Shown here in pieces: positions 21,820-32,800 of a stretch of DNA of 64,000 nucleotides (position 1 is the stretch's first letter; every line of letters starts with the position of its first letter). The DNA lies in contig JAHLEZ010000005.1 in assembly GCA_020726505.1 (NCBI GenBank), positions 2,976,001 through 3,040,000 on the forward strand. Reading direction: 5' to 3'. The notes beneath the pieces were generated by a model. That model saw only the letters and a program-made list of their open reading frames with translations. It did not search any database and was not told the origin of the DNA. Both the position numbers and the translations under genes were made by a program. The stretch is from Leptodontidium sp. MPI-SDFR-AT-0119. Its lineage: Eukaryota > Ascomycota > Leotiomycetes > Helotiales > Leptodontidiaceae.

Positions 21820-23891
21820 CTATTTCTTATGATACATAAAGTTGCCATGATTGACTGTAGGTTTCCCTGGTCCAACGATAACACCAACTGTACCAGCCTT
21901 CACCAGCGCATCCGCCAACGGACTTTCCATCCTTCCATCCTGCTTATTGTTCGAATACCACAGTCGCACTGGGCGACGGAATCTTTGTCGAATGAATGTC
22001 ACACAGCCTCGGAGCCAAGCCCAGTACCAGACCAGTAACATTGAGGCTGCAGTGATAGGAAGTGCTGTGGCAAAATAGAGCCAGAGCGGAATATTGACGA
22101 CGGGATTAGGATTCAGTTGTGTGACATTCATGCCAAATATGCCGGCTACAAAAGACAGCGGGATGTAAAAGGTTGCTAGAGTAGTCAGAGCTCTATAGGG
22201 AGGTGGTTAACGAGTCTTCTGCTATACTTGAGGGGAAGAAATGCTTACTTAACATCATTAGCTTGCTGGATTGCCTTCCTACTCTCTTCTACTGCGATCA
22301 TCGCGGTAATTACCGGTATGCTGCTCGTATTCTGCTCGATCTGCACCGAAGACTTGTTCAACAAGAATTCATAATCAGCCAGCAGCTCATCCGGATCATC
22401 AGTAAAGGACGCGGATTTCGTGCGCAGTGTTTGGAATATCTGGAGATCCATTCTCAGCATCCCTAACGTTTGTTTGAGATACTCGCCAAATGACTCCTTT
22501 TCCGAAAGGCGCACGTCGGTGGCGCCTGTATACTGTGGCTTGAGACCAGGGAGCATGTAGCCCTCTTGATCGCGGATTACTTTGGCCCAGTCTGTGCTGA
22601 CTAGTTGAAGCAGGACTCGGACGATCATGAAAGGGTCATGGAGGAGTTCCGGAGTAGACATTGATTGAATGGCAGTCTCAAAACGAGAACGCATACACTC
22701 ATCGTTCGATGAGCGATTCCCTGATTGGACAGGATCTGGGTCACAGAGTACGATACCTGCACTCCATGATCAGCACGCAGAATGAAAAATTGACCTGCTT
22801 ATATTCAACCCAAAAATGTACTAACCAGTCCATGACCCATCGATCGTCGGAGAGAGCCAACAGGTGACATGCTCCTCAGTAGTAACAAGGCCGCCATGAG
22901 AGAAAGAACTTCTTAGATTTCTACTTTCGCGGATTTCTTTCCGAGAGCTTGGTTGATATGTTCTCCTATAAGGAATGACCACATGAGGTTGTCTTCGACT
23001 TATACTGGGGAGGACAAGCGCGACGTCCTCGCCAGCTCGTCTGAGGTGGTCACTGAACACTTCCATGCTGCATCCAAAAGCATTATGGAATGCTTCTATT
23101 AGGGAGGGTGAGACATCCTCGACGACAAAAAGTCGACCAGATGGATCTTGGGTGGGTTTAGTTGTGGCTGTGTTTAGCAAGTCGGAAGCGTCGTAAAATA
23201 GTTCCACGGGTTGCACAGTGGTCGCTGTGACTGTGAGAAGGTGTACGTCAATATTTTGAGGTTTTGTGTTTTGGATACTTGTCATGGGTGCTCCAGCACC
23301 CTTAAAATTGACGCTATAGACGTTAAGCAGTCCATTGCACCAAGAGTCCAATCGAACTTACTCTCTTGCTGGCAGTTGCTGGGTACTTTCCATTTTCAGC
23401 ATTCTTTCACTTTGAAGAACACGAAGAGTTGAATGCAGGTAGCTGGGTTCCGACAACTTCTCTGACAAGCATCCGAATGGATCCCAGGATAGTTTTTCAG
23501 TATCAAGCTCCCAAGAGGTATCTGTTGTCGAGGCAACTTGGGTCTGCTTGTTAGATTTCACCTCTACTGTCTTGGTGATATTGTACTGGGCAAGGAACCG
23601 ATGGCAGGTAGTTTGCTCCGAGCGAGGTGGAGTTGATTGTTGTTCGTCGCCTTTTCCTGGATCATCGGTAGTGTGAACAGCTGGGGTGCATTGAACAGCT
23701 GACAGCGGCGTCTCGTCCTCACGGAAATGATCGCCAAGAATCCCACTTTGCCTCGTATCAGTGTAGCCAGGTTCGAGATCCGGTTTCCATGTCTTCGCAC
23801 GCCCAGTCATCCTGAATGGATTGTACGAGTCTCCATACCAAGCTTCTTTCCGAGCCTGGCGCTTGATTTCGTGCATGTTAAAGGTCGACAT
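21820..23891 (-). CDS. GMN-motif cation transporter (CorA-like Mg2+ family)
   Basis: Four exons (23362-23891, 22826-23313, 22249-22756, 21820-22192) join in phase to 632 aa. The large soluble N-terminal region is followed by a predicted coiled segment and two C-terminal membrane helices. TM1 ends in the family signature GMN (529-531, in VAGIFGMNVTQL); TM2 is about 544-565. This two-helix plan with GMN defines CorA-like divalent cation channels, which work as pentamers, here presumably in the plasma or organelle membrane. The N-terminal half is the divergent fungal type seen in CorA-like proteins next to HET or ankyrin genes. It is intact, although both flanking genes upstream and downstream of it on this block include dead copies. 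Confidence 0.85.
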
Positions 23892-24413
23892 CTTGACTCC
23901 CGCCTGAGCGTTCGTTCAATAGCTTCCGTCAATACTCAGGATGTCAAGAGGCTTGATATTCAGAATGGAGCAAAATTTCGGTTGAGCAGTTGTAAGGCTG
24001 GAAGCGTCTTTTTAGCAAATGGCCGCAGGTCTTGTGATAGGCGCACGCGCCTGGGGTTTATTGGCCCTATTTAGCGAGACTTGATGGAAATGACCTTTCC
24101 TAGTTGAGAAACCCATGGAGCAGTTTGATTTCCAAGGTAGAACATGTTGGTCTGCGGCACTGAAAAATTTACCTTGAATTTAACGACGACGACGACACGC
24201 GGGAGACAGTAAATAGAATATCTTTTTCGTAGCCTAATCATAAAAATAGCTTTCGAGTAGAAGAGGTGAGAGCTGAGGCCACCGCAAGCGGACCACCTAG
24301 CTTGAGTGAATCGTAAAATTAAACCGTCCTCAACCACAACCGCACTTCGTAATTCAATATCATCAAACTGATCATTCCGTTACAGCTAAGGCATAAATAC
24401 TATAGTATCCCTC
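23892..24413. other. divergent promoter region
   Basis: Between the divergently transcribed transporter and HET genes. No coding signal. Confidence 0.4.
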
Positions 24414-24456
24414 GTACGGTAGGGGATCTAAAGTGGGTCTCGTCCACCCTGGATTC
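24414..24456 (+). mobile_element. solitary decayed Tc1/mariner inverted-repeat end
   Basis: This stretch aligns without gaps to the left inverted repeat of the intact element at 55641, matching 30 of 38 positions by eye. It includes an identical 17-base core (GTGGGTCTCGTCCACCC), and TTCTGCC follows in both. No partner end or transposase is found nearby, so it is probably a remnant or an end of an unrecognised short non-autonomous element upstream of the HET gene. Confidence 0.65.
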
Positions 24457-24660
24457 TGCCTCGCCGATTCAGGAAATTTCTGGGGAAAACCAGAGTACGA
24501 AGTAGTACTACAGTAGTGCCCTTTAGGCTTAGCCGGGCGGAATAGATCATCAGCAGCAGCAGCCAACTTATAGCAACATCAAATCCCCTCTTGCCGTCGT
24601 GCGACCCGGACACGACGAGCTTGCCGACCAGCGGGAAAAGAGACAAATTCCTAGCCTACC

Positions 24661-26379
24661 ATGGATCACCTGATAAAGTACGAGCGAGAGGACTTCTACC
24701 ACCCACTCGCCGGTTTACACACCTTCCGCCTGTTAATTCTCGAACCAGGCCAAATTCCCTCTCCAATTTCTATACGTCTTCAGGTCGTCGAAAGAGCCAC
24801 TGCACCCGCCTACGACGCCATATCTTACGTTTGGGGAGATCCAACACAAACTGTCGTCATTTCCTGCGATGGAAAGCCGTTGGAAATCACCTTCAACTTG
24901 TACTGGGCTTTAGTTCGAATCCGATCAGTTTCGTGCGAGAAAGTCCTGTGGGCGGATGCGATTTGTATTAATCAGGCGGATTTAGAGGAACGCAGTAATC
25001 AGGTTACGTTTATGGCGGCTTTGTATGAGAATGCGAAGTTGGTGTATATTTGCATGGGTGATGCGGAGGATGGGAATGAGGTTCAGGTTCAGACTGTTAT
25101 TGACGATGCCAAGAAGCTCAGAAATGGAGGACAATTCCCGGTTCTACAGGGTGGGCATCCGTTAACAAATGATGGGCGGTGGTATGCCCTCGCGGTATTA
25201 ACGGAGAATCCTTGGTTCACGAGGGCTTGGGTGGTGCAAGAAGCTGCGCTTGCTAAAGACCCAATCGTTCTTTACGGAAGAGCCGAATTCGGATATCGAG
25301 ATCTGGTTCGGATCCTTGGCTGGCTAAATACTTCTACCTGGGCAATCCGATTTGAGGTATCGAGGTTGTTCATTCATCTCGAGTGGGCGGATTGGAGACC
25401 GAATGCGCATAACCCCGCCTATGCATTTGTGGATCTCTTGAGCCATGCGGCGCTGTTGAATTGTACTGATCCCAGGGATAAAGTTTATGCATTCCTCGGC
25501 CATCAATTGGCGTATTCTTCAACGGGAAGCCCTCTGGTGAAACCGGATTATGAGAAGACGCCAGGGCAGGTTTATCTAGAATTGAGCAAGGCGTTAATTC
25601 AGCAGAGTGGACTAAGAGTTCTCACGACAGTGGAACACACGCAGGATACCATTGACAACAGTTCGCCATCCTGGGTTACGAGATGGGATGTTCAGCTGGT
25701 GATGAACGATATTTTCAAAGTCCCAAATACACAATTTCGGGCCTCTGTTGGTTTGACTCCCAACTCCATTGTCATTGCGGGTGAGAACCTCGTACTTCGA
25801 GGAGTTGTGTTGGATACGGTTCGGGAGTCTTTCACTATCTATGTTAGTAAGCTCGGAATCAAATTCGAGAACAACTCTACTGGTGAAGTTTTAAAGTTTT
25901 GGAGAGTTTTAGAGGAGCTGGATCGGGCGAGTGACAGTCCTTCCCCTTACAATGATCGAGTAGGGGCTTTTTGTGCTACGCTTAGTATCGGGGGGAGCAG
26001 CATCGAGGCAGATTTGAAGAGATGGGCGACTTGCCTAGCTGCGACTCTGAGGAATGAAGGCCAGTCAGCTACAAGCACATATTCGCAGGAGCAGCAACAC
26101 GAGGCCTTGGTGTACTACGCTAATCTGGAGGCATATTGTATAAATCGAAGTTTTGCAATTACTGACAATGGGTTTTATGGCTTGGTACCGCTTCTTACGA
26201 GGCCGGGAGATGTGTCTTGTGTTCTAGTCGGGGTTGATGTCCCTTTTATACTAAGACCCCATGCGGCACTAAAATTTAAATTGCTTGGAGAGTGTTACGT
26301 TCACGGCGTCATGGAAGGGCAGTGTATAGGAATGGTGGAGCGGAAGGAGGTAATTGAGCAAAGCGTGGTTATCTGCTAA
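24661..26379 (+). CDS. HET-domain (heterokaryon incompatibility) protein
   Basis: A single exon encodes 572 aa. The HET domain is recognisable from YDAISYVWGDP (51-61), through LWADAICINQADLEERSNQV (about 94-113), to NPWFTRAWVVQEAAL (about 184-198). The C-terminal part ends with the common HET tail FKLLGECYVHGVMEGQ. Proteins of this family mediate allorecognition and can trigger programmed cell death when partners differ. No NACHT or repeat domain is attached, so this is the short HET-only type. The frame is intact, and the start is the first ATG, which directly precedes the conserved region. It lies about 200 bp from a decayed transposon end and 2.3 kb from inactivated genes, a typical variable-region setting. 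Confidence 0.9.
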   Translation: MDHLIKYEREDFYHPLAGLHTFRLLILEPGQIPSPISIRLQVVERATAPAYDAISYVWGDPTQTVVISCDGKPLEITFNLYWALVRIRSVSCEKVLWADAICINQADLEERSNQVTFMAALYENAKLVYICMGDAEDGNEVQVQTVIDDAKKLRNGGQFPVLQGGHPLTNDGRWYALAVLTENPWFTRAWVVQEAALAKDPIVLYGRAEFGYRDLVRILGWLNTSTWAIRFEVSRLFIHLEWADWRPNAHNPAYAFVDLLSHAALLNCTDPRDKVYAFLGHQLAYSSTGSPLVKPDYEKTPGQVYLELSKALIQQSGLRVLTTVEHTQDTIDNSSPSWVTRWDVQLVMNDIFKVPNTQFRASVGLTPNSIVIAGENLVLRGVVLDTVRESFTIYVSKLGIKFENNSTGEVLKFWRVLEELDRASDSPSPYNDRVGAFCATLSIGGSSIEADLKRWATCLAATLRNEGQSATSTYSQEQQHEALVYYANLEAYCINRSFAITDNGFYGLVPLLTRPGDVSCVLVGVDVPFILRPHAALKFKLLGECYVHGVMEGQCIGMVERKEVIEQSVVIC

Positions 26380-26439
26380 GCGTCTTAAGCGTGGCAGGTG
26401 TTGTTGTCATTGGAATTAGATTTTGCTGCAGAAAAGCCA

Positions 26440-26640
26440 CAACCATGCAGCGTGAGAAAAAGAGAATCAAATTAGTTGATTTAAATCAGATTAAATCAAA
26501 TTAAGTATGATTTGATTTGATTAATTAATCAAAGTTAGTCAGATTTAATCAATGGATTATAGAAGAATAGTTTATATAATAACCAACTAATAAACTAACT
26601 GATCAACTAACTAATCAACTCCAGTGGAATAGAACCTTCA
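26440..26640. other. AT-rich, direct-repeat tract
   Basis: The segment is dominated by TTAATCA/TGATTT/AACTAA words (ATTAAATCA, GATTTGATTT, ACTAACTAATCAACT). It separates the HET gene from the repeat protein and contains no coding signal. It may be slipped simple sequence or a RIP-affected insertion. Confidence 0.5.
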
Positions 26641-26701
26641 TGCAACCACAGTGAAAGAAGATATCTAAAAGACCATTTCTCAAAGATATGAAGCTGTAGA
26701 T

Positions 26702-28135
26702 TATACCAGGCAAAAAAACGGTCAACAAGCTCCGGTCCTTGAAGCTGGACCAACACCTTCCATCCGCCAGTCAGCCACATCGGTAGTGATCACTAGCACA
26801 AGTATCCCTGGAGTGCCTGGGCAAGCAGATGGCGATGGTCCATTCATTGATCCCACCTTGGAACCAGAGCAACCGTCTGCATCTGATGATCCGGGGAACT
26901 TCGCAGCCCCTGGATCCACAATCGATTCCTCAAGCGACCCAGACGTGGACACAGATGCACCAGAAGACGGCACAAATTTCGAGCCGGGAATCAACGGCAT
27001 CGACACAGGAGATTATGAGGATGGGGGCAGGTGGGACCCCTCGAAAACAAATTCGACAAATAACACATTCGGTCCCTCAGACGAGCTTATCGACGACAAC
27101 ATCCCAGCTTTCTTGGAAGATGATACCGGTAGCACCGTAGGTATTTCTGGCGACTCGCCTCCAGCCGTCTTGGTGGATGGAGAGGGCATTTTCGTATCAG
27201 TGCCGCCTCTGGACGCTACAGACCCTCTGGACGACGAGCCACCGACCATCATCTCCAATCCTGGGCCAGGACAGACAATTAGCATTGCTCACACTCTGCC
27301 TGGTCGAGTGACAACTCTGTCAAGTGGTCTTGGTGCGGTGTTGCCAGGTTCGACTATGGTGCCTCTGGATCCATTGTTGCCTTCTTTGACAGGGAGTATC
27401 ACGGTCAGCAGCAGCCAGACTTTCGTTGTCGTTTCAAACCCGACTACGGTGGCGCTGTCAATCCCTAGATCCACTCATGCCAGCGGTCTCGCAGTCTCCC
27501 TGCCCGGACACCTAACCTCCATTTCCGGAACACTAGATGTTGTTCTTCCAGGTTCAACAACAGTAGCAGTCAACAGCTACCTCCCAGGTTTGAAAGGCAG
27601 CACAACAATCATCGGCTCCTCAACTTTCGTGATACTTTCCGAGTCAACAACACTAGCAGTCTCGCTTCCCAGGCCAGTAAACCACATCACCGCTCCGCTT
27701 CCAGGACGCACAACTCTCATCTCAGATACATTGCATGTAATGCTGCCAGATTCAACTACTGTTCCCGTCAACAACCACCTATCTGGCTTGACTGGACATA
27801 CGACCGTCATCGGGAGCGAGACGTTCGTGGTCGTTGCGAATCCTACTACGGTGCCTGTTAATATTGCTACTACGAGCCCAGAATATCCAGCGGGTACGCC
27901 TGGCGATATCGAGCCTACTGGCCCGTTTGGTGGTGATCGGGAATCAAGCGGGTTGAGAGTTTGGGTGGGGAAGTGGGAAATTCTTGGTTGTCTTCTTGGA
28001 TTTGTGTTTGTGTTGGGAATGTGGCGAGACTCTTCACCCCAGACAGGTTTTCGAACCGGTAACAGGTATGACGGAAATGGTGTAGAAGTTTTCTCTGCTT
28101 TGGAGATCTGGATTTGGAGAAAATCGAATGTCTAA
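26702..28135 (+). CDS. repeat-bearing surface protein, start codon not found
   Basis: The frame is open from about 26669 to the stop at 28135, but the upstream part has no ATG; the first in-frame Met is about 190 residues in. The protein is Asp/Pro/Ser-rich at first. It then carries three imperfect repeats of roughly 60 residues, each built as LPG-x-T-x-(S/I)SxxL-x-V(L/M)P-x-ST, then LxGxxTxxxSxTFVxxxxxTT, at about 27298, 27496 and 27688. A hydrophobic segment (LGCLLGFVFVLG) near 27990 is followed by a short tail. This suggests a wall or plasma-membrane glycoprotein. A signal-peptide exon may lie upstream (an AG acceptor exists at 26709), or the head may have been lost to the AT-rich tract. 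Confidence 0.55.
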   Translation, partial: YTRQKNGQQAPVLEAGPTPSIRQSATSVVITSTSIPGVPGQADGDGPFIDPTLEPEQPSASDDPGNFAAPGSTIDSSSDPDVDTDAPEDGTNFEPGINGIDTGDYEDGGRWDPSKTNSTNNTFGPSDELIDDNIPAFLEDDTGSTVGISGDSPPAVLVDGEGIFVSVPPLDATDPLDDEPPTIISNPGPGQTISIAHTLPGRVTTLSSGLGAVLPGSTMVPLDPLLPSLTGSITVSSSQTFVVVSNPTTVALSIPRSTHASGLAVSLPGHLTSISGTLDVVLPGSTTVAVNSYLPGLKGSTTIIGSSTFVILSESTTLAVSLPRPVNHITAPLPGRTTLISDTLHVMLPDSTTVPVNNHLSGLTGHTTVIGSETFVVVANPTTVPVNIATTSPEYPAGTPGDIEPTGPFGGDRESSGLRVWVGKWEILGCLLGFVFVLGMWRDSSPQTGFRTGNRYDGNGVEVFSALEIWIWRKSNV

Positions 28136-28788
28136 GATTCATATATTTTGGGTATATTATTACTGCATTCGAATCGGAGAGCTGGATGTATTTCTTTACT
28201 AGCCGAAACAAGCCCTCTGATGAAATTCTCTCCAAGCGAGAATGTTCCGCTAGCATATGGTGAAATTTCCGTCCCTTACATATCCTGATCCAGAACTGAA
28301 CTCCCTTTCCACTTGTTTCCCTCACACCTCTTCTATCCAGAACCCCGGCAAGACAGACACACTTTTCATCTCTCTGCTTCTGACCCTGCCCATCCCCTCA
28401 AAAACAAAAAAAAAACATCCCCACCTCCCGTCTTCATCACATTCTCCACCGAAAGTAGAAACCCAGACCCATTATTCATGCAATTACCTCCCACCATAGT
28501 CAATCTTTCCAGTTCATGGAAAATCAATGTGGTGAGTTCAAGCGAGGGGTTTCGCATCATCGAAGCTGGCTTGGATCTCCCTTCATCAAGGTTGACATCT
28601 CGCTTAAATAAAGGGGCAACTTTAACCTACGGAGAAATGGTTTTCGGGCATCATATATTTTTAACTCACATACACTAATCTGATTTCATCACCTACTCTC
28701 TCTATTCACTCAATTTTTCATATATACAAAAAAAACCTCCTCAACTCATATACAACCCCCCCCCCCCCAAACCTTCTCTCCCCACCCT
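28136..28788. other. intergenic with a C13 tract
   Basis: Convergent 3' flanks of the repeat protein and the esterase. Thirteen C residues run at 28756-28768. A (+) frame of about 120 codons at 28313 has no domain and is Pro/Ser-biased; I do not support it. Confidence 0.45.
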
Positions 28789-29885
28789 TCACGCAACAAT
28801 ACCCAAACTCCTCTTCACAACATCAACAAGCACAGGCGTCAGCCGCTCCGCAATAAGTTTATCCCCCGCGGCATTAGGATGCACTCCATCCCTCAACATA
28901 CTCTGGCCGTTATACCCGGTATTGCAATCTGCGATGTAGATCGGCGAGGCTGATGTATTCTGCGCTGCTGCCCACGCCGGGATGGCGGCGTTGAGGGATT
29001 TGATCTTGGCGTCTGAGGAAGGGAAGGGGATTACGAGGTCGACCTGTTTATCAATATCAACATCAATATTCTTTTCTTTCACATTCTGAGAAAGGCCAAG
29101 TCGTGTTTCGAGGTCGAGGTCGAGGTGAGGAGTAAGAATGCGAATGCGTGTGAGAGAGTGGGAAATTGTTAGAGTGGGATAAAGGGACATGGATGGACGG
29201 TTTTTGGGAAAGGAGGAAGGAAGGAAAGAAAGAAAGTTGGTTGGAAGAAAAAAAAACGCACGATTATCTTCATCCCTTTATTGCTCCCCCTCATCAATCC
29301 TACCATCTTCGTATACGCAGCGATGATATCCGCCGTCCCGTATGTCCGCACGTCGTTCGTGCCTAACATGAACATTACGATATCCGGCTTGGCGCTGCTG
29401 AGCCAGCCGGCGAGATTTGTATTAGCGATGTTGACGGCTAGGTAGCCGGAGTGGCCCTCGTGGTGCTTGTCCCAGGTTGAGGTCTTGCCGGCGCAGTTTT
29501 GAGGGTTGTTCGTCATGCTGCCGACGAATTCTTGGGGTTTGTTAGGAGGTGTGTGGTGGAAGGAAGAATGAGGACGGAAGGGGTAGGTAGAGTTTGAAGA
29601 AGGGGAAAACGACGACAGACCGATTTGAGAACTGAGATTCGCGGCCACGAGGTTATCCCACACGATAGGGCGCCAGCATGTTATTTCTGTGATGCTGTCG
29701 CCGAGCGGCACTGGTTGTGATATCGTTAGCTTGTTGAAATCTAACAATAGTAATGGGTAGCGAGAAGTTTGGAGAGGGCGGATTCAAGACAGAAAAATCA
29801 TAGACATACTAATTTTCAATTTGGCCTGACCGAGTGCTGTGCCTAAGAGGCATGCAGTGGCCAAAAGTGTACTGAGAGGGAACAT
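28789..29885 (-). CDS. secreted SGNH/GDSL esterase (CE3-like)
   Basis: Four exons (29810-29885, 29621-29710, 29262-29530, 28789-29043) join in phase to 229 aa. A signal peptide (about residues 1-19, LLATACLLGTALG) leads to block I IMPLGDSIT (Gly29-Asp30-Ser31, Ser nucleophile). Block III is GTNDV (112-116), and block V is DGVHPN (Asp197, His200). This is the SGNH hydrolase layout, and the spacing and HHEGHSGY motif resemble carbohydrate esterase family 3 acetylxylan esterases, which remove acetyl groups from plant xylan outside the cell. Intron 1 splits the ATG-like Met codon of IMPLGD. The size is typical for a single-domain CE3 enzyme without a binding module. Confidence 0.88.
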
Positions 29886-32800
29886 GATGTGAGGTGATAT
29901 GATATGATACGATATATGGTGATCTCGTAATCACTTCAGTAGTCAATTCAGAGACAAGAAAATGTAGGCATGAAGTTCCTATTCCGCTTACTGAAGAAAG
30001 AATTGAAGGGGCAGGCAGGTGTAGATATATATTCCCCCATCCTTGACGAGCCGTCCTTGCAAACCTTCCATAATTCCATTCAAGGAACGAAATTTGCCCT
30101 CTGGCCGAACGGATGGTATTTCTTCGCCCCGTTGTACTGTACGTTTACCCCGCTCACTCACTTACTCACTCACTCATCCAGTACCGTACAGTACCTACCC
30201 TGAAAGAGGGGACCATGTCTTTTCTGTCTGCTTTAAGCATGTATTTTAGGCAGTGCGGAAGGAAGAGTGTTCCGAGTCGCATCGAGTCGAGTCGAGCATT
30301 GAGATATTAATTGATTGAATGCTCGAGGTCGAGAATTCTCCCTTTTATCCTGTCTCGCTTGTCTGTTCAGGTGCATGTAAATAAATTGCGTAGCTCGCGT
30401 AGAGTACAGTACAGTACCGGCATGTTTGCCGAGATGCGGGGTGGGATGTGGACGTCTCGGTGGTAATTGAGAGAGTGAATTGAGAGGGTGAAAAATGGTT
30501 TAAATATGTTCCTCAGTTGTGAGAAATAGATGGACGGATGTGGTGGGAGCTGGGAAGTTGGACGGTGTGTTTGGGTGTATTTGGAATCTTATAGTGATTG
30601 TGTTAGCTTGGGGTAGTTGTGATTTCTTTTTCTAATTTGAGGGCGAGGGATTTTGAAAGAACAACATAGATTAGGGGGGGTTAGTGTTTTCAAGTATAAT
30701 ACAAAGGGTTCAACGTACTCGAGAAAATTCGTACCAGAGAGAGGGAATAACTCGAGATGGGAAAGAGAATATTGAAGCTTTAAGTTGCTGAGGTGAGCAT
30801 TCGGGTCCATTCACTCGGCTGTGGAGGCGAATGTTGCGTGGACTCTATATGGAGGAAGTAGGCAAGGAAAGAAAAACTTCCTTGAACTCGAACAAATACG
30901 ACTGATAATAATAGAAATTGCAACGACGTGAGATAAAAAAACAAACAGAACAACTGAGTGTTTTTTACTCTGCAAATCATGAGCACGTCGCCTTAATTTT
31001 CAGACTTACTGCATACTCACCGCAAGCTAGGATATTCATTTAACCAAGAAACAAAGATGGTTGACTTAGACCACTCTATTCATAACTTCATACTCATGAA
31101 AAATGAGCTTCTAGAGGTCTTAAACTTGATCGATTTCAACATAGCAAATCAACCTCTTCATGACCGCTCAGATTCACCAACTCACTTCACTCACTGACTC
31201 ACCGCTACACCTGGCTCGGCACAGCATTACAACTCCAACCAAGCCCGTCATCCACGCCCCCTTGCCCTTGTTCAGAAGGGGGAGACAAAGCTATGAAGCT
31301 AGCTGCCAGTGGCTTGTCACGTTACGCAGAATTACAGATCGGAGTACATGAGACACAGCATATATCAAGATCTTGGTCTCGATTTTGGCGGGACATGGAG
31401 GCAGGTCGGTAAGTTGGTTGTGGAGTGTGGAGTGTGTATTGTATGGTGTATTAGTTATGTACGATTGTTGGAGGTATGGGATGGGGTTAGGTGGGGAGCC
31501 GAGTTGGTTTGGTTTTGTGACCTCAGAAGGAGTGTGGAACGGAGTCTGGGGGCGGTGAAGAGGGAGTAAGGTTAAGAGAAGAGGGAATAAGATCGAAAGG
31601 AAAGGTGAATGAATGAGATAAAAGGTGAGGTGAGGCGAGGTGTGGTGTGGTGTGACATGCTACACTCCCTAAGCTAGGATGCGGAGAATGAGGTGGTTAG
31701 CCTAGAGTTGCTTTTTGGATTAGACTGGATTTAGGGCGACCGAAATGTAAATGTCGTTGACAGTAATCGTGAAGTATAAAAGTGAGATATCTCGTGGGGA
31801 AGTCAAGCTGTGTTCGAGAATCTGCAGTTTCCCGTGACAGCCGTTGTACTCAAGTCGGTCTAAGCACGTCAGTATTAAACTGTGTGGGAATATATGTTTG
31901 TAACTGGTTAGCTCGTTTCTCACATCTTGTTTCCTTAGTACAACTATACAATTACTATTCAATACCAAGTCTCGAGTTACTGTAGTGAGTGATATGAAAT
32001 ACCACAAGCAACCTATTTATTGCCAGGTCCCGATTCGCATGCTAAGTAAAGTTCGGTAACTCATCCACTCGGCTCGGAAGGGGGCCGTTGCAGGTGCAGC
32101 AAGCAGAGCACGAGCGAGATGCGATGTGAGGACCCGATACTCTGGGAAGACGCATCGATTGTAGATGTCGGTTGAATGTTGATGTCTCAGATTCTGCAGC
32201 GAGGCGCGAGAGGGCGGGGAGAGGGGACGCGCATGTTGGAATGCGGGGGAATGTTTTGAGTTGTTGCTCTTTTTATTTTTGGTTTGTGTAGGCTAGGATT
32301 ATGATGAGGAAGGAAAGCCATGGCATGGCATGACATAGCATCTGATGGATGTTTCTGGCGGGTAGGGTAGGCGGGAAGGAGGCAGAGAGTAAGCAGGTTG
32401 ATGAAACGAGGACGGGAATCGACTTTTAACTGCTTGGTATTTGAAAGTCTTGTTTGGATGGAGAAAGATGCTATTAGAGCGGTGATTCGGGAGGAAGGAA
32501 GGGAAAAGAGCGGCTTCATGAAACGATAAAAGGAATCGGCTCGGAATCTTTTAGCGGAGATGTTTGGATTGGAGTGAGTCCTTCCTTCAGTTGGAAAACG
32601 AAACAAACCACTTATTCGAGTCGATTTGAATTGATTCGATTTGAAATGAAATGAAACGAAACGAAACAGAAAGCAGATAAACGATTAGAAAGAAAGAAAG
32701 CAAGACATCTCCATATGTTTGTTTGGTCCAGATTCCCGGTCCGATAAAAGTGACCCGGCCTGGGCTGATTCATGAAGCGCGGAGGATTCTCCAGCTCCAT

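Noticed and set aside
17721..24456. Complete Starship-type giant mobile element
   Set aside because: DUF3723 and RIP-like decay are suggestive, but no tyrosine-recombinase captain gene or element boundaries are visible.
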